Source: Bacteroidota bacterium (GTDB lineage: Bacteria; Bacteroidota; Ignavibacteria; UBA10030; UBA8401). From it: DNA of 64,000 bases. Below are positions 1 to 9,602 of this stretch, in pieces (the first letter of the stretch is position 1; every line of letters begins with the position of its first letter). The stretch is from assembly GCA_030679145.1 (NCBI GenBank), contig JAUXTU010000023.1, forward strand, positions 1 through 64,000, given 5' to 3'. Under the pieces are notes generated by a model that was given only the letters and a program-made list of their open reading frames with translations, did not search any database and was not told the DNA's origin. The position numbers and the translations under genes are program-made.

Positions 1-2
1 GC

Positions 3-1661
3 TCCGGTTCGTTTTTGATTGAAGTGTACAGTGTTTTATTAGAGTATCACGACCGCTGGTATAATGCGAACAAAGGCAAAGCAAAAAAAGGCGATGTGTT
101 TGAACGGGACGGGCATTTGCATCTCTCGCTGAAAAAGAAAAAAGAAATTCTTACCAACAACGTGTACGGCGTTGATATAGACTTTCAAGCAACAGAAGTA
201 ACACAGCTTTCGCTCTATCTTAAGCTGCTGGAAAATGTTTCGATGAACGAAACATACCAAATGGGAATGTTCAAAGAAACGATTCTCCCGAACCTAAACA
301 ACAACATTGTGTGTGGTAATTCGTTGATAGGGACTGATATTGGCGGTTTGTTTGAAAGTGAAGAGACAGACAAACTAAAACCAATGAATTATGAAGATGT
401 CTTTCCAAACATCATGAAGAAGGGCGGATTTGATGCGATAGTTGGGAATCCACCGTATGTTTTTGGAAGGGATTGGAAGTCATTAGGGATTCCTGATGAT
501 GTTAAAAAATATTTTTTAACAAACTATAAATGGTCGCCATATCAGTTAGACATGTTTTCTCTTTTTATGGAACGATCATTTATGCTTTCAAAATATGGAA
601 GTCGAATTGGGCAGATTGTACCAAATGTTTGGCTAAATAATACTTATTCAAAACTTACCAGAAATAGCTTGTTAAAGAATGCTGCTAATTTAATAATAGC
701 CATACCACCAGGAAATGTTTTTAAGGGTATTACAGTCGATACAACTGTTTATACTTATTGCAAACAAAAAAACTTTGGAAGTAAGTTTGAAATTAGAGCT
801 ATTGATTATCAAAAATTAAGCACTAAAACAGAATTTAAAGTAGAGGAATATCTTGATGGAGAAAGACCAATAAGTATTTCGATAGATAATATTGGTATGG
901 AATTTATTTATGCTCTTAAAAAAGATAATCCACAACTTTCAGAATTTGCCGACATTACACGAGGAGTACATCCATATAGATTGGGTGGTTTTGGAAAATC
1001 AGCGTACGGAAAAGGAGCACAAGTCGAAAAGGATTTGACTGAGCGTCCATATCATAGTAAAGTTCTTAAAAAAGGATATCGTTCATTTATTTATGGAAAG
1101 GATCTTAAACGATTTTCACCTGTTATCGCTAAAGAGTATGTAAACTATGGTGATTGGCTTGCAGAACCAAGACAGCCAAAATATTTTGAAGGTGAAAGAG
1201 TTTATTCCCGTAAAATTCTTGGTGACAGATTAGTTGTCACTATAGCAAAGGATAACAATGTTGCAGATCAGCAAGTGTATATAACAAAACCCAAAAAAGA
1301 ATATCCAAAAGCAGTTTATTTTGCTGGAATAATGGGAAGCAAATTGATTTCCTTTTTTGTTAGAACTTATTACAACGAAACAAATGATGCTTTTCCTCAA
1401 ATTAAAGTTGGTCAATTACAATCATTGCCTATTCGAGCAATTAATGTTGCAAATTCTGAAGACAAATCTCGCCACGACAACATTGTAAAATTAGTCGAGC
1501 AAATGCTTGAAGCAAAACAAAAACTCTCCACCGCCAAAACCGACGGAGAAGTCAATCGTCTTGAACTACTTTGCGCATCGTTAGATCGCAAAATAGATGA
1601 AGCGGTGTATGAGTTGTATGGATTGACGGAAGAAGAAATAAAGATTGTGGAGGGCAAGTAA
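3..1661 (+). CDS. DNA methyltransferase with TaqI-like specificity domain (5' end off the window)
   Basis: The reading frame is open to the left window edge, so the N-terminus is missing. The first codons read SGSFLIEVY, which is the tail of motif I (GSGSF) of gamma-class N6-adenine methyltransferases. The catalytic motif IV NPPY follows near residue 147, in GFDAIVGNPPYVFGRD. The C-terminal half (about residues 310-480) resembles a TaqI-type target-recognition domain, with SEFADITRGVHPY at its start and a segment near LISFFVRTYYNETNDAFPQI at its end. A helical tail follows. The family (Eco57I-like, type IIG or BREX PglX-like) often carries a nuclease domain upstream, which would lie outside this window. 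It methylates adenine in DNA and is usually part of restriction or phage defence. The next gene is also a nuclease-fold protein, but repeats separate them. Confidence 0.85.
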   Translation, partial: SGSFLIEVYSVLLEYHDRWYNANKGKAKKGDVFERDGHLHLSLKKKKEILTNNVYGVDIDFQATEVTQLSLYLKLLENVSMNETYQMGMFKETILPNLNNNIVCGNSLIGTDIGGLFESEETDKLKPMNYEDVFPNIMKKGGFDAIVGNPPYVFGRDWKSLGIPDDVKKYFLTNYKWSPYQLDMFSLFMERSFMLSKYGSRIGQIVPNVWLNNTYSKLTRNSLLKNAANLIIAIPPGNVFKGITVDTTVYTYCKQKNFGSKFEIRAIDYQKLSTKTEFKVEEYLDGERPISISIDNIGMEFIYALKKDNPQLSEFADITRGVHPYRLGGFGKSAYGKGAQVEKDLTERPYHSKVLKKGYRSFIYGKDLKRFSPVIAKEYVNYGDWLAEPRQPKYFEGERVYSRKILGDRLVVTIAKDNNVADQQVYITKPKKEYPKAVYFAGIMGSKLISFFVRTYYNETNDAFPQIKVGQLQSLPIRAINVANSEDKSRHDNIVKLVEQMLEAKQKLSTAKTDGEVNRLELLCASLDRKIDEAVYELYGLTEEEIKIVEGK

Positions 1662-1666
1662 GAGCG

Positions 1667-1875
1667 ACACACCCCTTTTTCCCCTCTCTCCAGCGCACAC
1701 CTGTGTGTCGAAACACTTCGGTGTGCAGGCATAAATCATCGCTCAGAGGGGAGTTGAACTTTTCACAATTCAAATTTGAAACTTGGCAATCCCCTCTGTG
1801 TGTGGGAAAGCACGTTGTTTGTGTCCCGCGCTTTTTGCGGGATGTGTAGTGGGGAGAGGGGAAAAAGGGGTGTGT
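1667..1875. repeat. Palindromic repeat element, copy A (MITE-like)
   Basis: A 22-nt perfect inverted repeat (1667-1688 and 1854-1875; right arm GAGAGGGGAAAAAGGGGTGT plus two bases) bounds this 209-nt unit. Inside it are a second dyad, CAGAGGGGA at 1744-1752 with its complement at 1790-1798, and a small hairpin around TCCCGC/GCGGGA near 1823-1842. The unit has no coding capacity. The outer and inner motifs recur in copies B and C around the DUF559 gene. Confidence 0.85.
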
Positions 1876-1888
1876 AAAGTCCAAAGCA

Positions 1889-1942
1889 ACACACCCCCCA
1901 GCCCCTCTCTCTCACGCCGCAGGCGTCACGCAGAGGGGAGTT
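1889..1942. repeat. Palindromic repeat element, half copy B
   Basis: This stretch begins with the outer motif ACACACCCC, continues with CCCCTCTCTCTC and a small hairpin (ACGCCGCAGGCGT), and ends with the inner motif CAGAGGGGAGTT. The right half found in copies A and C is absent. The DUF559 gene begins 11 nt later, so this half element forms the 5' flank of that gene, and its GGGGAG may act as a distant ribosome-binding site. Confidence 0.75.
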
Positions 1943-1953
1943 AAAAACACGAA

Positions 1954-2328
1954 ATGAAACGCAAAATAATTCCATACAATTTAAAATTAAAAGAAGTTGC
2001 TAGAGTACTTCGCAACAATAGCACGCTCGGCGAAATATTGCTCTGGAAACAATTACGCTACAAACAAATGCTTGGCTTTGATTTTCACAGACAAAAACCA
2101 CTAGATCAGTTCATCGTAGATTTTTATTGCAATGAGTTATCTCTTGCAATAGAAATTGATGGCAGTTCTCATACCACAGAAGAAGCTATTGAAAAAGATA
2201 AGGCTCGTCAAGAACGGTTAGAAGCATTTGGCGTAACATTTTTGCGTTTTACTGAAATGGAAGTGAGAAATTCAATGCGCACAGTCTTAACAATAATTGA
2301 AGATTGGATTACAACAAATACAAAATAA
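1954..2328 (+). CDS. DUF559 domain protein (Vsr-like PD-(D/E)XK endonuclease)
   Basis: This 124-residue protein matches the DUF559/MTES_1575 family in length and pattern. The N-terminus has the family-type sequence LRNNSTLGEILLWKQLR, followed by FDFHRQKPLDQFIVDFYC and LAIEIDGSSH, then GVTFLRFTEMEV. The D of VDFYC and the E and D of AIEIDG fit the PD-(D/E)XK nuclease core shared with Vsr mismatch endonucleases. The target is unknown. The gene lies exactly between repeat half-copy B (11 nt upstream) and full copy C (5 nt downstream), so it may be cargo or the driver of these repeats. The ribosome-binding site is poor; GGGGAG in the repeat is about 13 nt from the ATG. I am sure of the family but not of the function. 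Confidence 0.85.
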   Translation: MKRKIIPYNLKLKEVARVLRNNSTLGEILLWKQLRYKQMLGFDFHRQKPLDQFIVDFYCNELSLAIEIDGSSHTTEEAIEKDKARQERLEAFGVTFLRFTEMEVRNSMRTVLTIIEDWITTNTK

Positions 2329-2333
2329 AAGTA

Positions 2334-2473
2334 ACACACCCCGTACCCCTCTCTCTATCGCGCAAAGCCATAGCACAGAGGGGAGTTGAACTTTTTGTAA
2401 TTTAGGTTTTGTGAATTGCAATCCCCTCTGTGGGTTGGAAAGTGTGTTGGGGAGAGGGGAAAAAGGGGTGTGT
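2334..2473. repeat. Palindromic repeat element, copy C
   Basis: This 140-nt unit starts with ACACACCCC, carries the inner dyad CAGAGGGGAGTTGAAC / ATCCCCTCTG, and ends at 2452-2473 with the same 22-nt right arm as copy A. It is shorter than A because the hairpin between the inner and outer motifs is missing. It begins 5 nt after the DUF559 stop codon. Confidence 0.85.
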
Positions 2474-2476
2474 TGA

Positions 2477-2511
2477 AGGTGAAACAGTAGCTCTTAGTTT
2501 CACCTTTTTTT
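2477..2511 (+). terminator. Rho-independent terminator
   Basis: A 9-bp stem AGGTGAAAC / GTTTCACCT (2477-2485 and 2497-2505) with an 11-nt loop is followed by a run of seven T. It ends the DUF559 region and insulates hutU. Confidence 0.85.
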
Positions 2512-2545
2512 GTTTATATTTAACTATAAAATCCGGAGCACAGTG

Positions 2546-4210
2546 ATGGCATCTTCCAGAACATCTCAAACTATCCGCGCACCGCGCGGCGCCACTTTTT
2601 CCGCAAAAGGATGGGTGCAGGAAGCGGCGATGAGAATGTTAATGAACAATCTCGATCCCGATGTTGCTGAGCGTCCGCAAGAACTGATCGTGTACGGCGG
2701 AACCGGAAAAGCCGCCCGCAATTGGCAATGTTACGATTCCATCATCGACACTTTAAAAAAATTAGAGAACAACGAAACCCTTCTTGTGCAATCCGGTAAG
2801 CCGGTCGGAATTTTCCGCACACACACCAACGCTCCACGCGTTCTGATCTCAAATTCAATGCTCGTTCCCAAATGGGCAACGTGGGATGAGTTCCGCCGTC
2901 TTGAAGCGTTAGGTTTAACAATGTACGGACAGATGACAGCAGGTAGCTGGATCTATATTGGTTCGCAGGGAATATTGCAGGGGACGTACGAAACATTGGC
3001 AGAAGCTGCACGTCAGCATTTTTCAGGAACGCTTGCAGGAAAATTTTTACTGACAGCAGGTCTTGGCGGAATGGGAGGAGCGCAGCCTCTTGCCGCAACA
3101 ATGAACGGCGCGGCGTGTCTTGTTATTGAAGTTGATCGTTCGAGAATTGAAAAACGCCTCGCCACAAAATATCTGGATAAGATGACGGATAATTTTGATG
3201 AAGCAATAACGATGATCCGTTCTGCAAAAGAAAATAAAACTCCGCTTTCAGTCGGGCTGTTAGGGAATGCGGCAGAGATCGTTCCGAAAATTGCGCGTGG
3301 AAAATTTCTTCCGGATATTGTTACCGATCAGACCTCTGCTCATGATCCTCTGAACGGATATGTACCGGCAGGAATGACGTACGAAAAAGCACTCGATCTG
3401 AGAAAAAAGAATCCCAAAAAATATGTTGAACTTTCGCGTGCATCGATTGTTGCGCATGTGAAAGGATTGCTTGCGCTGAAGAAAAAAGGGAAGATTGTTT
3501 TTGATTATGGAAATAATATTCGGGGCGAAGCACAGGTCGGCGGCGTAAAAAATGCATTCGATATTCCCGGCTTTGTTCCTGAATATATCCGTCCGTTATT
3601 CTGCGACGGCAAAGGTCCATTTCGATGGGTGGCACTTTCCGGTGATCCTGAAGATATTTATCGAACTGACCGTGCCGTGCTGGAAACTTTTCCCGAGAAT
3701 AAATTATTGAGAAATTGGATCGAAAAAGCACAGAAACAAGTTGCGTTTCAAGGGCTGCCTGCGCGAATCTGTTGGCTTGGATATGGCGAACGGGCAAAGA
3801 TGGGAAAAATTTTCAATCAACTTGTCCGCAGCGGTCAGGTAAAAGCGCCAATCGTTATTGGCCGCGATCACTTGGATTGCGGAAGCGTTGCCTCTCCGAA
3901 TCGTGAGACCGAAAAAATGAAGGATGGAAGCGATGCAATCGCCGACTGGCCGATTCTTGGTGCAATGCTAAATTCCATCGGCGGTGCAAGTTGGGTAAGC
4001 GTTCATCATGGCGGCGGTGTTGGTATTGGAAACTCGATCCACAACGGAATGGTGATTGTGTGCGACGGAAGTATTGATGCCGACGAACGTTTGGAACGGG
4101 TGTTAACCTATGATCCCGGAATGGGAATCATCCGGCATGTTGATGCGGGATATGAACGTGCAGTGAAAAATGCGAAACACTTTGGCATAAAAATTCCGAT
4201 GATGAAATAA
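2546..4210 (+). CDS. hutU: Urocanate hydratase
   Basis: Urocanase converts urocanate to 4-imidazolone-5-propionate, the second step of histidine degradation, using tightly bound NAD+ as an electrophile. The 554-residue length is typical. Family signatures are clear: [18 protein letters not shown] (NAD-binding), [53 protein letters not shown] and [17 protein letters not shown]. Cys409 in ARICWLG matches the position of the essential cysteine of the Pseudomonas enzyme. I chose ATG 2546 because GGAG lies 7 nt upstream; an in-frame start at 2510 would add residues encoded by the terminator T-run. The next hut gene, hutI, is 5.4 kb downstream. hutH and the last pathway step are not in this window. 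Confidence 0.97.
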   Translation: MASSRTSQTIRAPRGATFSAKGWVQEAAMRMLMNNLDPDVAERPQELIVYGGTGKAARNWQCYDSIIDTLKKLENNETLLVQSGKPVGIFRTHTNAPRVLISNSMLVPKWATWDEFRRLEALGLTMYGQMTAGSWIYIGSQGILQGTYETLAEAARQHFSGTLAGKFLLTAGLGGMGGAQPLAATMNGAACLVIEVDRSRIEKRLATKYLDKMTDNFDEAITMIRSAKENKTPLSVGLLGNAAEIVPKIARGKFLPDIVTDQTSAHDPLNGYVPAGMTYEKALDLRKKNPKKYVELSRASIVAHVKGLLALKKKGKIVFDYGNNIRGEAQVGGVKNAFDIPGFVPEYIRPLFCDGKGPFRWVALSGDPEDIYRTDRAVLETFPENKLLRNWIEKAQKQVAFQGLPARICWLGYGERAKMGKIFNQLVRSGQVKAPIVIGRDHLDCGSVASPNRETEKMKDGSDAIADWPILGAMLNSIGGASWVSVHHGGGVGIGNSIHNGMVIVCDGSIDADERLERVLTYDPGMGIIRHVDAGYERAVKNAKHFGIKIPMMK

Positions 4211-4240
4211 AAAAAATATTTCCACAATCAATTTTTTTTG

Positions 4241-7200
4241 ATGAAAAATTTTTCTTCACAATTTACATCCAACAATATCGTAAAGAGTTTCATCAATCAG
4301 CGATTAATTATCGCATTTGTCGTTGCTCTCTTAACGTTGACCGGTGTTGGCCTCTTGGGATTCCGAACAGTTTTGGAGCTTTCCGGTAATTATGATAAGA
4401 TTATTCACACCTACACCGTTATCAATAAACTTGACAACATCTTTTCCGAAATATCATTTGCTCAAACAGAACTCCGCACATTTTACATCACCGACGATTC
4501 ATCCTATCTTCTTCGATATCGAACAATAGAAGATTCAATTCGAAACAAGGTCGCTATCGTTGATGGATTGATCTCTGATAATTCGCGGCATAAAATTTCA
4601 CTGCGAACACTGAACGAACTAATCATCACCCGCGAGCAATTTAACAACGATAAGATTAAACGGTATGTGTTGAACGGATTTGTTTCATCAGAAAAATATT
4701 TCTCTACAAAAGAGAGTCAAAACTTTGTTCGTCGTATTGACAGTGTCATTATTGCGATGGAGTCTGCAGAAAAACAAGAGTTGTCACAACAGGTGTTGAA
4801 CACTAGTGATAAGACAAATCGTACGTTATTGTTAATAACGATTGGCGGTTTTGTGGGATTTGTAATTCTACTTACAGTGTTCATCCTTCTCACATTGGAA
4901 AATCAGCGGCGAACTAAGGCGGAACTGGAAATTCGGAACAGCGAACAACGGTTTGTAAATTTTTTGGAGGCAGTTCCTGCCGGAATCTATATTTTATCAG
5001 CCGATGGTAAACCGTATTACGCAAACGAAGAAGCAAAGAACATACTGGGATCCGGAATTGTACCACACGCATCATCGGAAAAACTTGCCGAAATTTATAA
5101 TGCATATATTCAAGGAACGGATACACATTATCCTGCTGAAATGATACCAATTGTTCGCGCTCTTAAAGGAGAACGCTCCACGATTTCTGATATAGAAATT
5201 TGGAAACCCGATGCTGTCATTCCGCTGTTTGTTACCGGTGCTCCAATCTACGACAGCGAGGGGAATCTTCAATATGCGATGGCTGCATTCATTGACATTT
5301 CAGAACAGAAACAGACACAACAACAATTATCGGAAAGTGAAGAACGATTCCGACAGATAATTGAAAATGCATCCGATCTAATTTATAGGGCTGATAAGCG
5401 AGGGAAGTTTACGTACGTAAACCCAACCGGATTATCAATGTTTGGATATACGATTGAAGATGTTATTGGAATGCACTTTACAATGTTTGTAAAAGAAACA
5501 GAACAGCAGAAAGTTGCCCGCGTATATTATCGTCAAATGTTGTCGAAGACAAAATCCAGCTATCGAGAATTTACAGCGACGAAAAAAAATGGAAAAGAGA
5601 TCATTCTTGGGCAAAGCGTTGAACTCTTGTTTGAAAACAATAAGGTTGTGGGTTTTCTTGCAATTGCGCGGGATATTTCTGAAAAGAATCGCTACGAACA
5701 GGAGTTGAAAGAAGCAAAAGAGACTGCAGAATCTGCAACGGTTGCAAAATCACAATTCCTGGCAACAATGAGTCATGAGATTCGAACGCCGATGAATGGT
5801 GTTATCGGTATGACCGATCTTCTATTGCAAACATCATTGAATGATGAGCAGCGCGAATATACTGAGATCATTCGCTCCAGCGGAGAAACACTGCTGACGT
5901 TGATCAATGATATTCTGGATTTCTCAAAGATTGAATCGGGAAAACTGGAAATGGAAAAACGCCCGATAGAAGTACAGAGTTTGATCGAGGAAACGTTCGA
6001 CCTTATCGCACGCAGTGCCGTAGAAAAACAATTGGATATTGTCTATCTGATCGATCCGTCTGTTCCACCGTTCATTATTGGAGACCCAGTCCGTCTGCGT
6101 CAGATTTTGTTGAACCTTACGAATAATGCGATCAAGTTTACCAATCATGGTGAAGTACTGGTTTCCGTAGAAGCGATCGGCAACGATGGAACTCAGACCA
6201 CACTTCAATTCTCCGTAAAAGACACAGGAATAGGAATTCCAAAAGACAAAGCAAGTAAATTGTTTCAGGCATTCTCGCAAGTCGACGCTTCGACAACGAG
6301 AAAATTCGGCGGCACGGGACTTGGCTTGGTCATTACAAAACGTCTTGTAGAATTGATGGATGGTGAAGTATGGATTGAAAGTGAAGAGGGAAAAGGTTCA
6401 ACATTTTATTTTACCATTAAAGTACCAACCACCACCACCGTTGAAGGATTACCGAAAAAATATATCCGCGGAAAAATCCCTGAATTACTGGGAAAACGAA
6501 TACTGCTGGTTGATGACAATGCGACAAATCTGAACATTCTCAGTATTCAATGTACTAACTGGGGAATGTATCCTCGTTCAACAGCATCACAGAGTGAAGC
6601 GCTCAAATGGGTGAACAATAATGATCCGTTTGATATGGCGATCATTGATTTTAATATGCCGGAAATAAACGGCATTGAACTTGCGCGGATGATTCATACG
6701 TCAAGAAATGACAAACCATTTCCAATCGTTCTTTTTTCATCCTCGGGTCATACAGATTTTACCAATGAAGAACAAACGTTGTTTGCTGCGGTTATTCTGA
6801 AACCGATAAAACAAGCACAATTATATTCAACCATAACAGATGTTCTTGCAAAAAATATTAACGATCAGCTTCTGCGGGTCAACATCGAACCGCAAAAAAC
6901 AGAACCATTGGCGAACAATGTTCCATTAACAATACTTATCGCAGAAGATAATTTTATCAATCAAAAATTAGCACTTCGATTATTGCAGCAGCTTGGATAT
7001 TTGGCGGATCTTGCGGCCAACGGAAAAGAAGCACTGGAGATGGTTAAACAAAAGCGTTACGATATAATCCTGATGGATCTCCATATGCCGGAGTTGGACG
7101 GATTGTCAGCGACGAGAGAGATCGTAAGGACAGTGGATGCATCTGTTCGTCCAAAGATCATTGCCATGACGGCGGATGCGATGAGCGGTGACAGAGAAAA

Positions 7201-7681
7201 ATGTATCAATGCCGGCATGGATGATTATATCAGTAAACCCGTCCGATTGGAAGGTTTACGATCGATGCTTGAAATATACGGGGGAATGATTGTCGAACGA
7301 AAGAAATATGGCCAATCACAATATAATGACAACGATGCAATGTTTGTTCGTCTCCAAGAGATCCTATCTGAAACCGATAAGAATTTTTTCCGTGAATTCG
7401 TGCAGCCGTTTCCGGCACAAACCGCTGAAATGATGGAGCAATTACGTACTGCTTGGAATAAACGAGATACAGAACAACTGATCTTCGTTTCACATAAACT
7501 TCGAGGACTGGCGTTGAGTTACGGTGCGAATGCTCTTGCAGAATATTGTAAAGTGATCGAAAATAATATCGAAACAAATCCCAACAGCATTACCGATGAA
7601 TCTATTGTCATGGTGGAACAATCAATGAAGCAGTCATATGAAACCCTATTGTTAACAGTCAAAAAATTAGGAATAGTGTGA
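4241..7681 (+). CDS. Hybrid sensor histidine kinase with PAS, two receivers and HPt
   Basis: This is a 1146-residue membrane-bound phosphorelay kinase. Membrane helices at about 22-41 and 195-218 enclose a periplasmic CHASE3-like sensor region. Two PAS domains (about 235-355 and 368-490) follow. The HisKA domain has phospho-acceptor His512 in [15 protein letters not shown]. The ATPase domain shows the N-box [17 protein letters not shown] and GTGLGL. Two receiver domains carry Asp803 ([10 protein letters not shown]) and Asp946 ([10 protein letters not shown]), and a C-terminal HPt domain has His1085 in [13 protein letters not shown]. This gives the full BarA/RcsC-type His-Asp-His chain in one protein. 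No DNA-binding output domain is present and no partner regulator is nearby, so the target is unknown. No good ribosome-binding site precedes the ATG. The next small gene overlaps its stop codon. Confidence 0.95.
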   Translation: MKNFSSQFTSNNIVKSFINQRLIIAFVVALLTLTGVGLLGFRTVLELSGNYDKIIHTYTVINKLDNIFSEISFAQTELRTFYITDDSSYLLRYRTIEDSIRNKVAIVDGLISDNSRHKISLRTLNELIITREQFNNDKIKRYVLNGFVSSEKYFSTKESQNFVRRIDSVIIAMESAEKQELSQQVLNTSDKTNRTLLLITIGGFVGFVILLTVFILLTLENQRRTKAELEIRNSEQRFVNFLEAVPAGIYILSADGKPYYANEEAKNILGSGIVPHASSEKLAEIYNAYIQGTDTHYPAEMIPIVRALKGERSTISDIEIWKPDAVIPLFVTGAPIYDSEGNLQYAMAAFIDISEQKQTQQQLSESEERFRQIIENASDLIYRADKRGKFTYVNPTGLSMFGYTIEDVIGMHFTMFVKETEQQKVARVYYRQMLSKTKSSYREFTATKKNGKEIILGQSVELLFENNKVVGFLAIARDISEKNRYEQELKEAKETAESATVAKSQFLATMSHEIRTPMNGVIGMTDLLLQTSLNDEQREYTEIIRSSGETLLTLINDILDFSKIESGKLEMEKRPIEVQSLIEETFDLIARSAVEKQLDIVYLIDPSVPPFIIGDPVRLRQILLNLTNNAIKFTNHGEVLVSVEAIGNDGTQTTLQFSVKDTGIGIPKDKASKLFQAFSQVDASTTRKFGGTGLGLVITKRLVELMDGEVWIESEEGKGSTFYFTIKVPTTTTVEGLPKKYIRGKIPELLGKRILLVDDNATNLNILSIQCTNWGMYPRSTASQSEALKWVNNNDPFDMAIIDFNMPEINGIELARMIHTSRNDKPFPIVLFSSSGHTDFTNEEQTLFAAVILKPIKQAQLYSTITDVLAKNINDQLLRVNIEPQKTEPLANNVPLTILIAEDNFINQKLALRLLQQLGYLADLAANGKEALEMVKQKRYDIILMDLHMPELDGLSATREIVRTVDASVRPKIIAMTADAMSGDREKCINAGMDDYISKPVRLEGLRSMLEIYGGMIVERKKYGQSQYNDNDAMFVRLQEILSETDKNFFREFVQPFPAQTAEMMEQLRTAWNKRDTEQLIFVSHKLRGLALSYGANALAEYCKVIENNIETNPNSITDESIVMVEQSMKQSYETLLLTVKKLGIV

Positions 7682-7887
7682 GAGTGGAACGGATCGGTTT
7701 ATGTGATCACTGTATCCATCATTCAATTGTTACCAGTGCACGGGGAGCTCGGTTTCTTTTATGCAATAAATCAAAAACTGATAAATCATTTCCCAAATAT
7801 CCGAAGCAACCGATAATTATCTGTAGAGGATATTCATCCGCCGATAATACTGCTGAAAACAACAATAAAAAAATTGTAAATCCTTAA
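7678..7887 (+). CDS. Small Cys-rich conserved protein, coupled to the kinase
   Basis: This 69-residue protein starts with GTG and overlaps the kinase stop codon by four bases (GTGA), suggesting translational coupling; a second GTG at 7684 is an alternative start. The body reads CDHCIHHSIVTSARGARF, LLCNKS, then KYPKQPIIICRGY. The CxxC plus two later cysteines look like a small zinc-binding knuckle. I recognise a similar short pattern (CxxC, SARG, FPKYP, CxGY) in proteins from other phyla, but it has no assigned function. The C-terminus (NNNKK) is not conserved-looking. It could be an accessory of the kinase or simply an adjacent gene. Confidence 0.6.
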   Translation: MRVERIGLCDHCIHHSIVTSARGARFLLCNKSKTDKSFPKYPKQPIIICRGYSSADNTAENNNKKIVNP

Positions 7888-8085
7888 AATAGTTATTAAC
7901 AAAGAATATTTATTTACACCTGCAGCAAATACGGATCGGCGAAAAGTTTTAATTTTCAAAATAAGACAACCTGGTCTTGTAACCCAATTCTTTTTATGGA
8001 CATCTACGTCACCTGCAAATAACTGTTTGCTGTTTTTGCAAGTTTTGCATACGTTATATGCAGCGTTAACAATCAAAGGTATTGT

Positions 8086-9393
8086 ATGAAAAAATATAGT
8101 GTTATTTTCATTATTCTTGCATTTGTTTTTACTTCATGTAAAGAGCAATTAGTTACCACTCCAATTCAACAATTGGCTTCACAGAACGGCAATGTTTCTC
8201 TCGCGTTTGAAAAATCTCAAATTCCAGAAACCGTAAAAATAATTCGAGCAGTTTTAAAAAGAAATTCAGATTCACTCATCAATACATTGAATGCTGCTGA
8301 TTCCGGATCAGCAGAAATTGTCTTTTCAAAAGTTCCGGTCGGGATATGGAAATTGAAAATTGATGCGATGAACGCCGATAATATTATTCTTTACACTGGA
8401 TCGGTCGATGTCACTGTTTTGGAAAATATGGTTACAAATGTAAATCTTGTATTGCAGCAAATCTCAACAGGAGTAGGCAGTGTAAAAATAACAGTAACGT
8501 GGGCACAAAACAGCAGCTGGTTTGATTTCAGTTCAATCCCAATACTGTATCCGCAAGGTACTCAATACGACGGAAGAGGGATTGGATATCCTTTCGTTAC
8601 TTATGACGATTCGTTGTATAAAATGTGGTATTTAAACATTCAATCTGCGGTTAATTCTAAAGGAGCAATATCGTCGGTTGGTTATGCAACTTCAAAAGAT
8701 GGTCTCACATGGAAACATTACTCTCAGGAACCCGTATTAACGCCGACCCAAGGAACATGGGATGCTTTTATTATTGGACATGGAACCATATTGAGAGATG
8801 AAACGGGGTATAAACTATACTACTGCGGCTATAATGATAATAATAATATTCGATACAGCATTGGCCTTGCAACATCATCGGATGGAATTCAATGGGAGAA
8901 AAAAACGGATCCTGTTTTTAAAGGAACAAATAGCTGGGATTATTCTATTGGAGTAAAAGGTGTTTTAAAAGTGAACAATAAATATTTTATGTACTACGGT
9001 TCCAGTCCTGCGTCGGGTATCGGTCTTGCTACGTCTGCTGACGGGATTACTTGGACCCGATATCCAAGCAACCCTATTATTAACCCGACTGAATCGTGGG
9101 AGGGAGGGGGAATTGGGTATGCATCAGTAATTTACGATGAAGGTAAATTTAAAATGGTCTATGTCAATAACGGATACAGTTCTGGTTTTGGATATGCAAC
9201 TTCTGAAGATGGAATTCACTGGATAAAAGACGCATCAAATCCTATTTTCACTAAAGAGAAAACAAAAAATTTATGGGCTGGCAATGTGGGATATCCATCG
9301 CTGACAAAAGTCGGTAACAAATTAATGATCTATTACACAGGTATGAACTCAAACGGACTTGAAATGCGTATTGGTGTTGCCATTAAGAATTAA
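8086..9393 (+). CDS. Lipoprotein with GH43-like five-bladed beta-propeller
   Basis: The 435-residue product has a lipoprotein signal (hydrophobic stretch followed by FTSC, Cys18), so it should be anchored in the outer or inner membrane. Residues 25-140 form a poorly conserved, probably beta-sandwich segment. From about residue 145 the protein repeats a blade signature five times: GYATSKDGLTWKHY, GLATSSDGIQWEKK, GLATSADGITWTRY, GYATSEDGIHWIKD and a final GVAI. This pattern is typical of GH43/GH130-like or DUF1861-like propellers that bind or cleave glycans. I cannot identify catalytic acids with confidence, so activity is unproven. The gene stands alone, with a terminator 27 nt downstream. Confidence 0.75.
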   Translation: MKKYSVIFIILAFVFTSCKEQLVTTPIQQLASQNGNVSLAFEKSQIPETVKIIRAVLKRNSDSLINTLNAADSGSAEIVFSKVPVGIWKLKIDAMNADNIILYTGSVDVTVLENMVTNVNLVLQQISTGVGSVKITVTWAQNSSWFDFSSIPILYPQGTQYDGRGIGYPFVTYDDSLYKMWYLNIQSAVNSKGAISSVGYATSKDGLTWKHYSQEPVLTPTQGTWDAFIIGHGTILRDETGYKLYYCGYNDNNNIRYSIGLATSSDGIQWEKKTDPVFKGTNSWDYSIGVKGVLKVNNKYFMYYGSSPASGIGLATSADGITWTRYPSNPIINPTESWEGGGIGYASVIYDEGKFKMVYVNNGYSSGFGYATSEDGIHWIKDASNPIFTKEKTKNLWAGNVGYPSLTKVGNKLMIYYTGMNSNGLEMRIGVAIKN

Positions 9394-9420
9394 TTGTTTG
9401 TAAAAAACCTTTGTTGTACA

Positions 9421-9452
9421 AATCCCCGATCTCTTCGGGGATTTTTGTTTTT
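9421..9452 (+). terminator. Rho-independent terminator
   Basis: AATCCCCGA pairs with TTCGGGGATT around a short loop, followed by TTTTGTTTTT. It lies just after the beta-propeller lipoprotein gene. Confidence 0.85.
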
Positions 9453-9602
9453 GAATCATTCAAAAAAACAAAATGTGAACAATCAGTTGAAATAGGTATA
9501 TTTAAACACTAAAATTATTTTGTAATCAGAGATATAAACAATTATAGATTCAACATACTGCATAATAATGAACCATTCGATCTCAAAAACGAAAAAGACA
9601 GA

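Noticed and set aside
1667-2473. Possible CRISPR array because of repeated G/C-rich words.
   Set aside because: Copies are few, of unequal length, palindromic and without regular spacers or cas genes.
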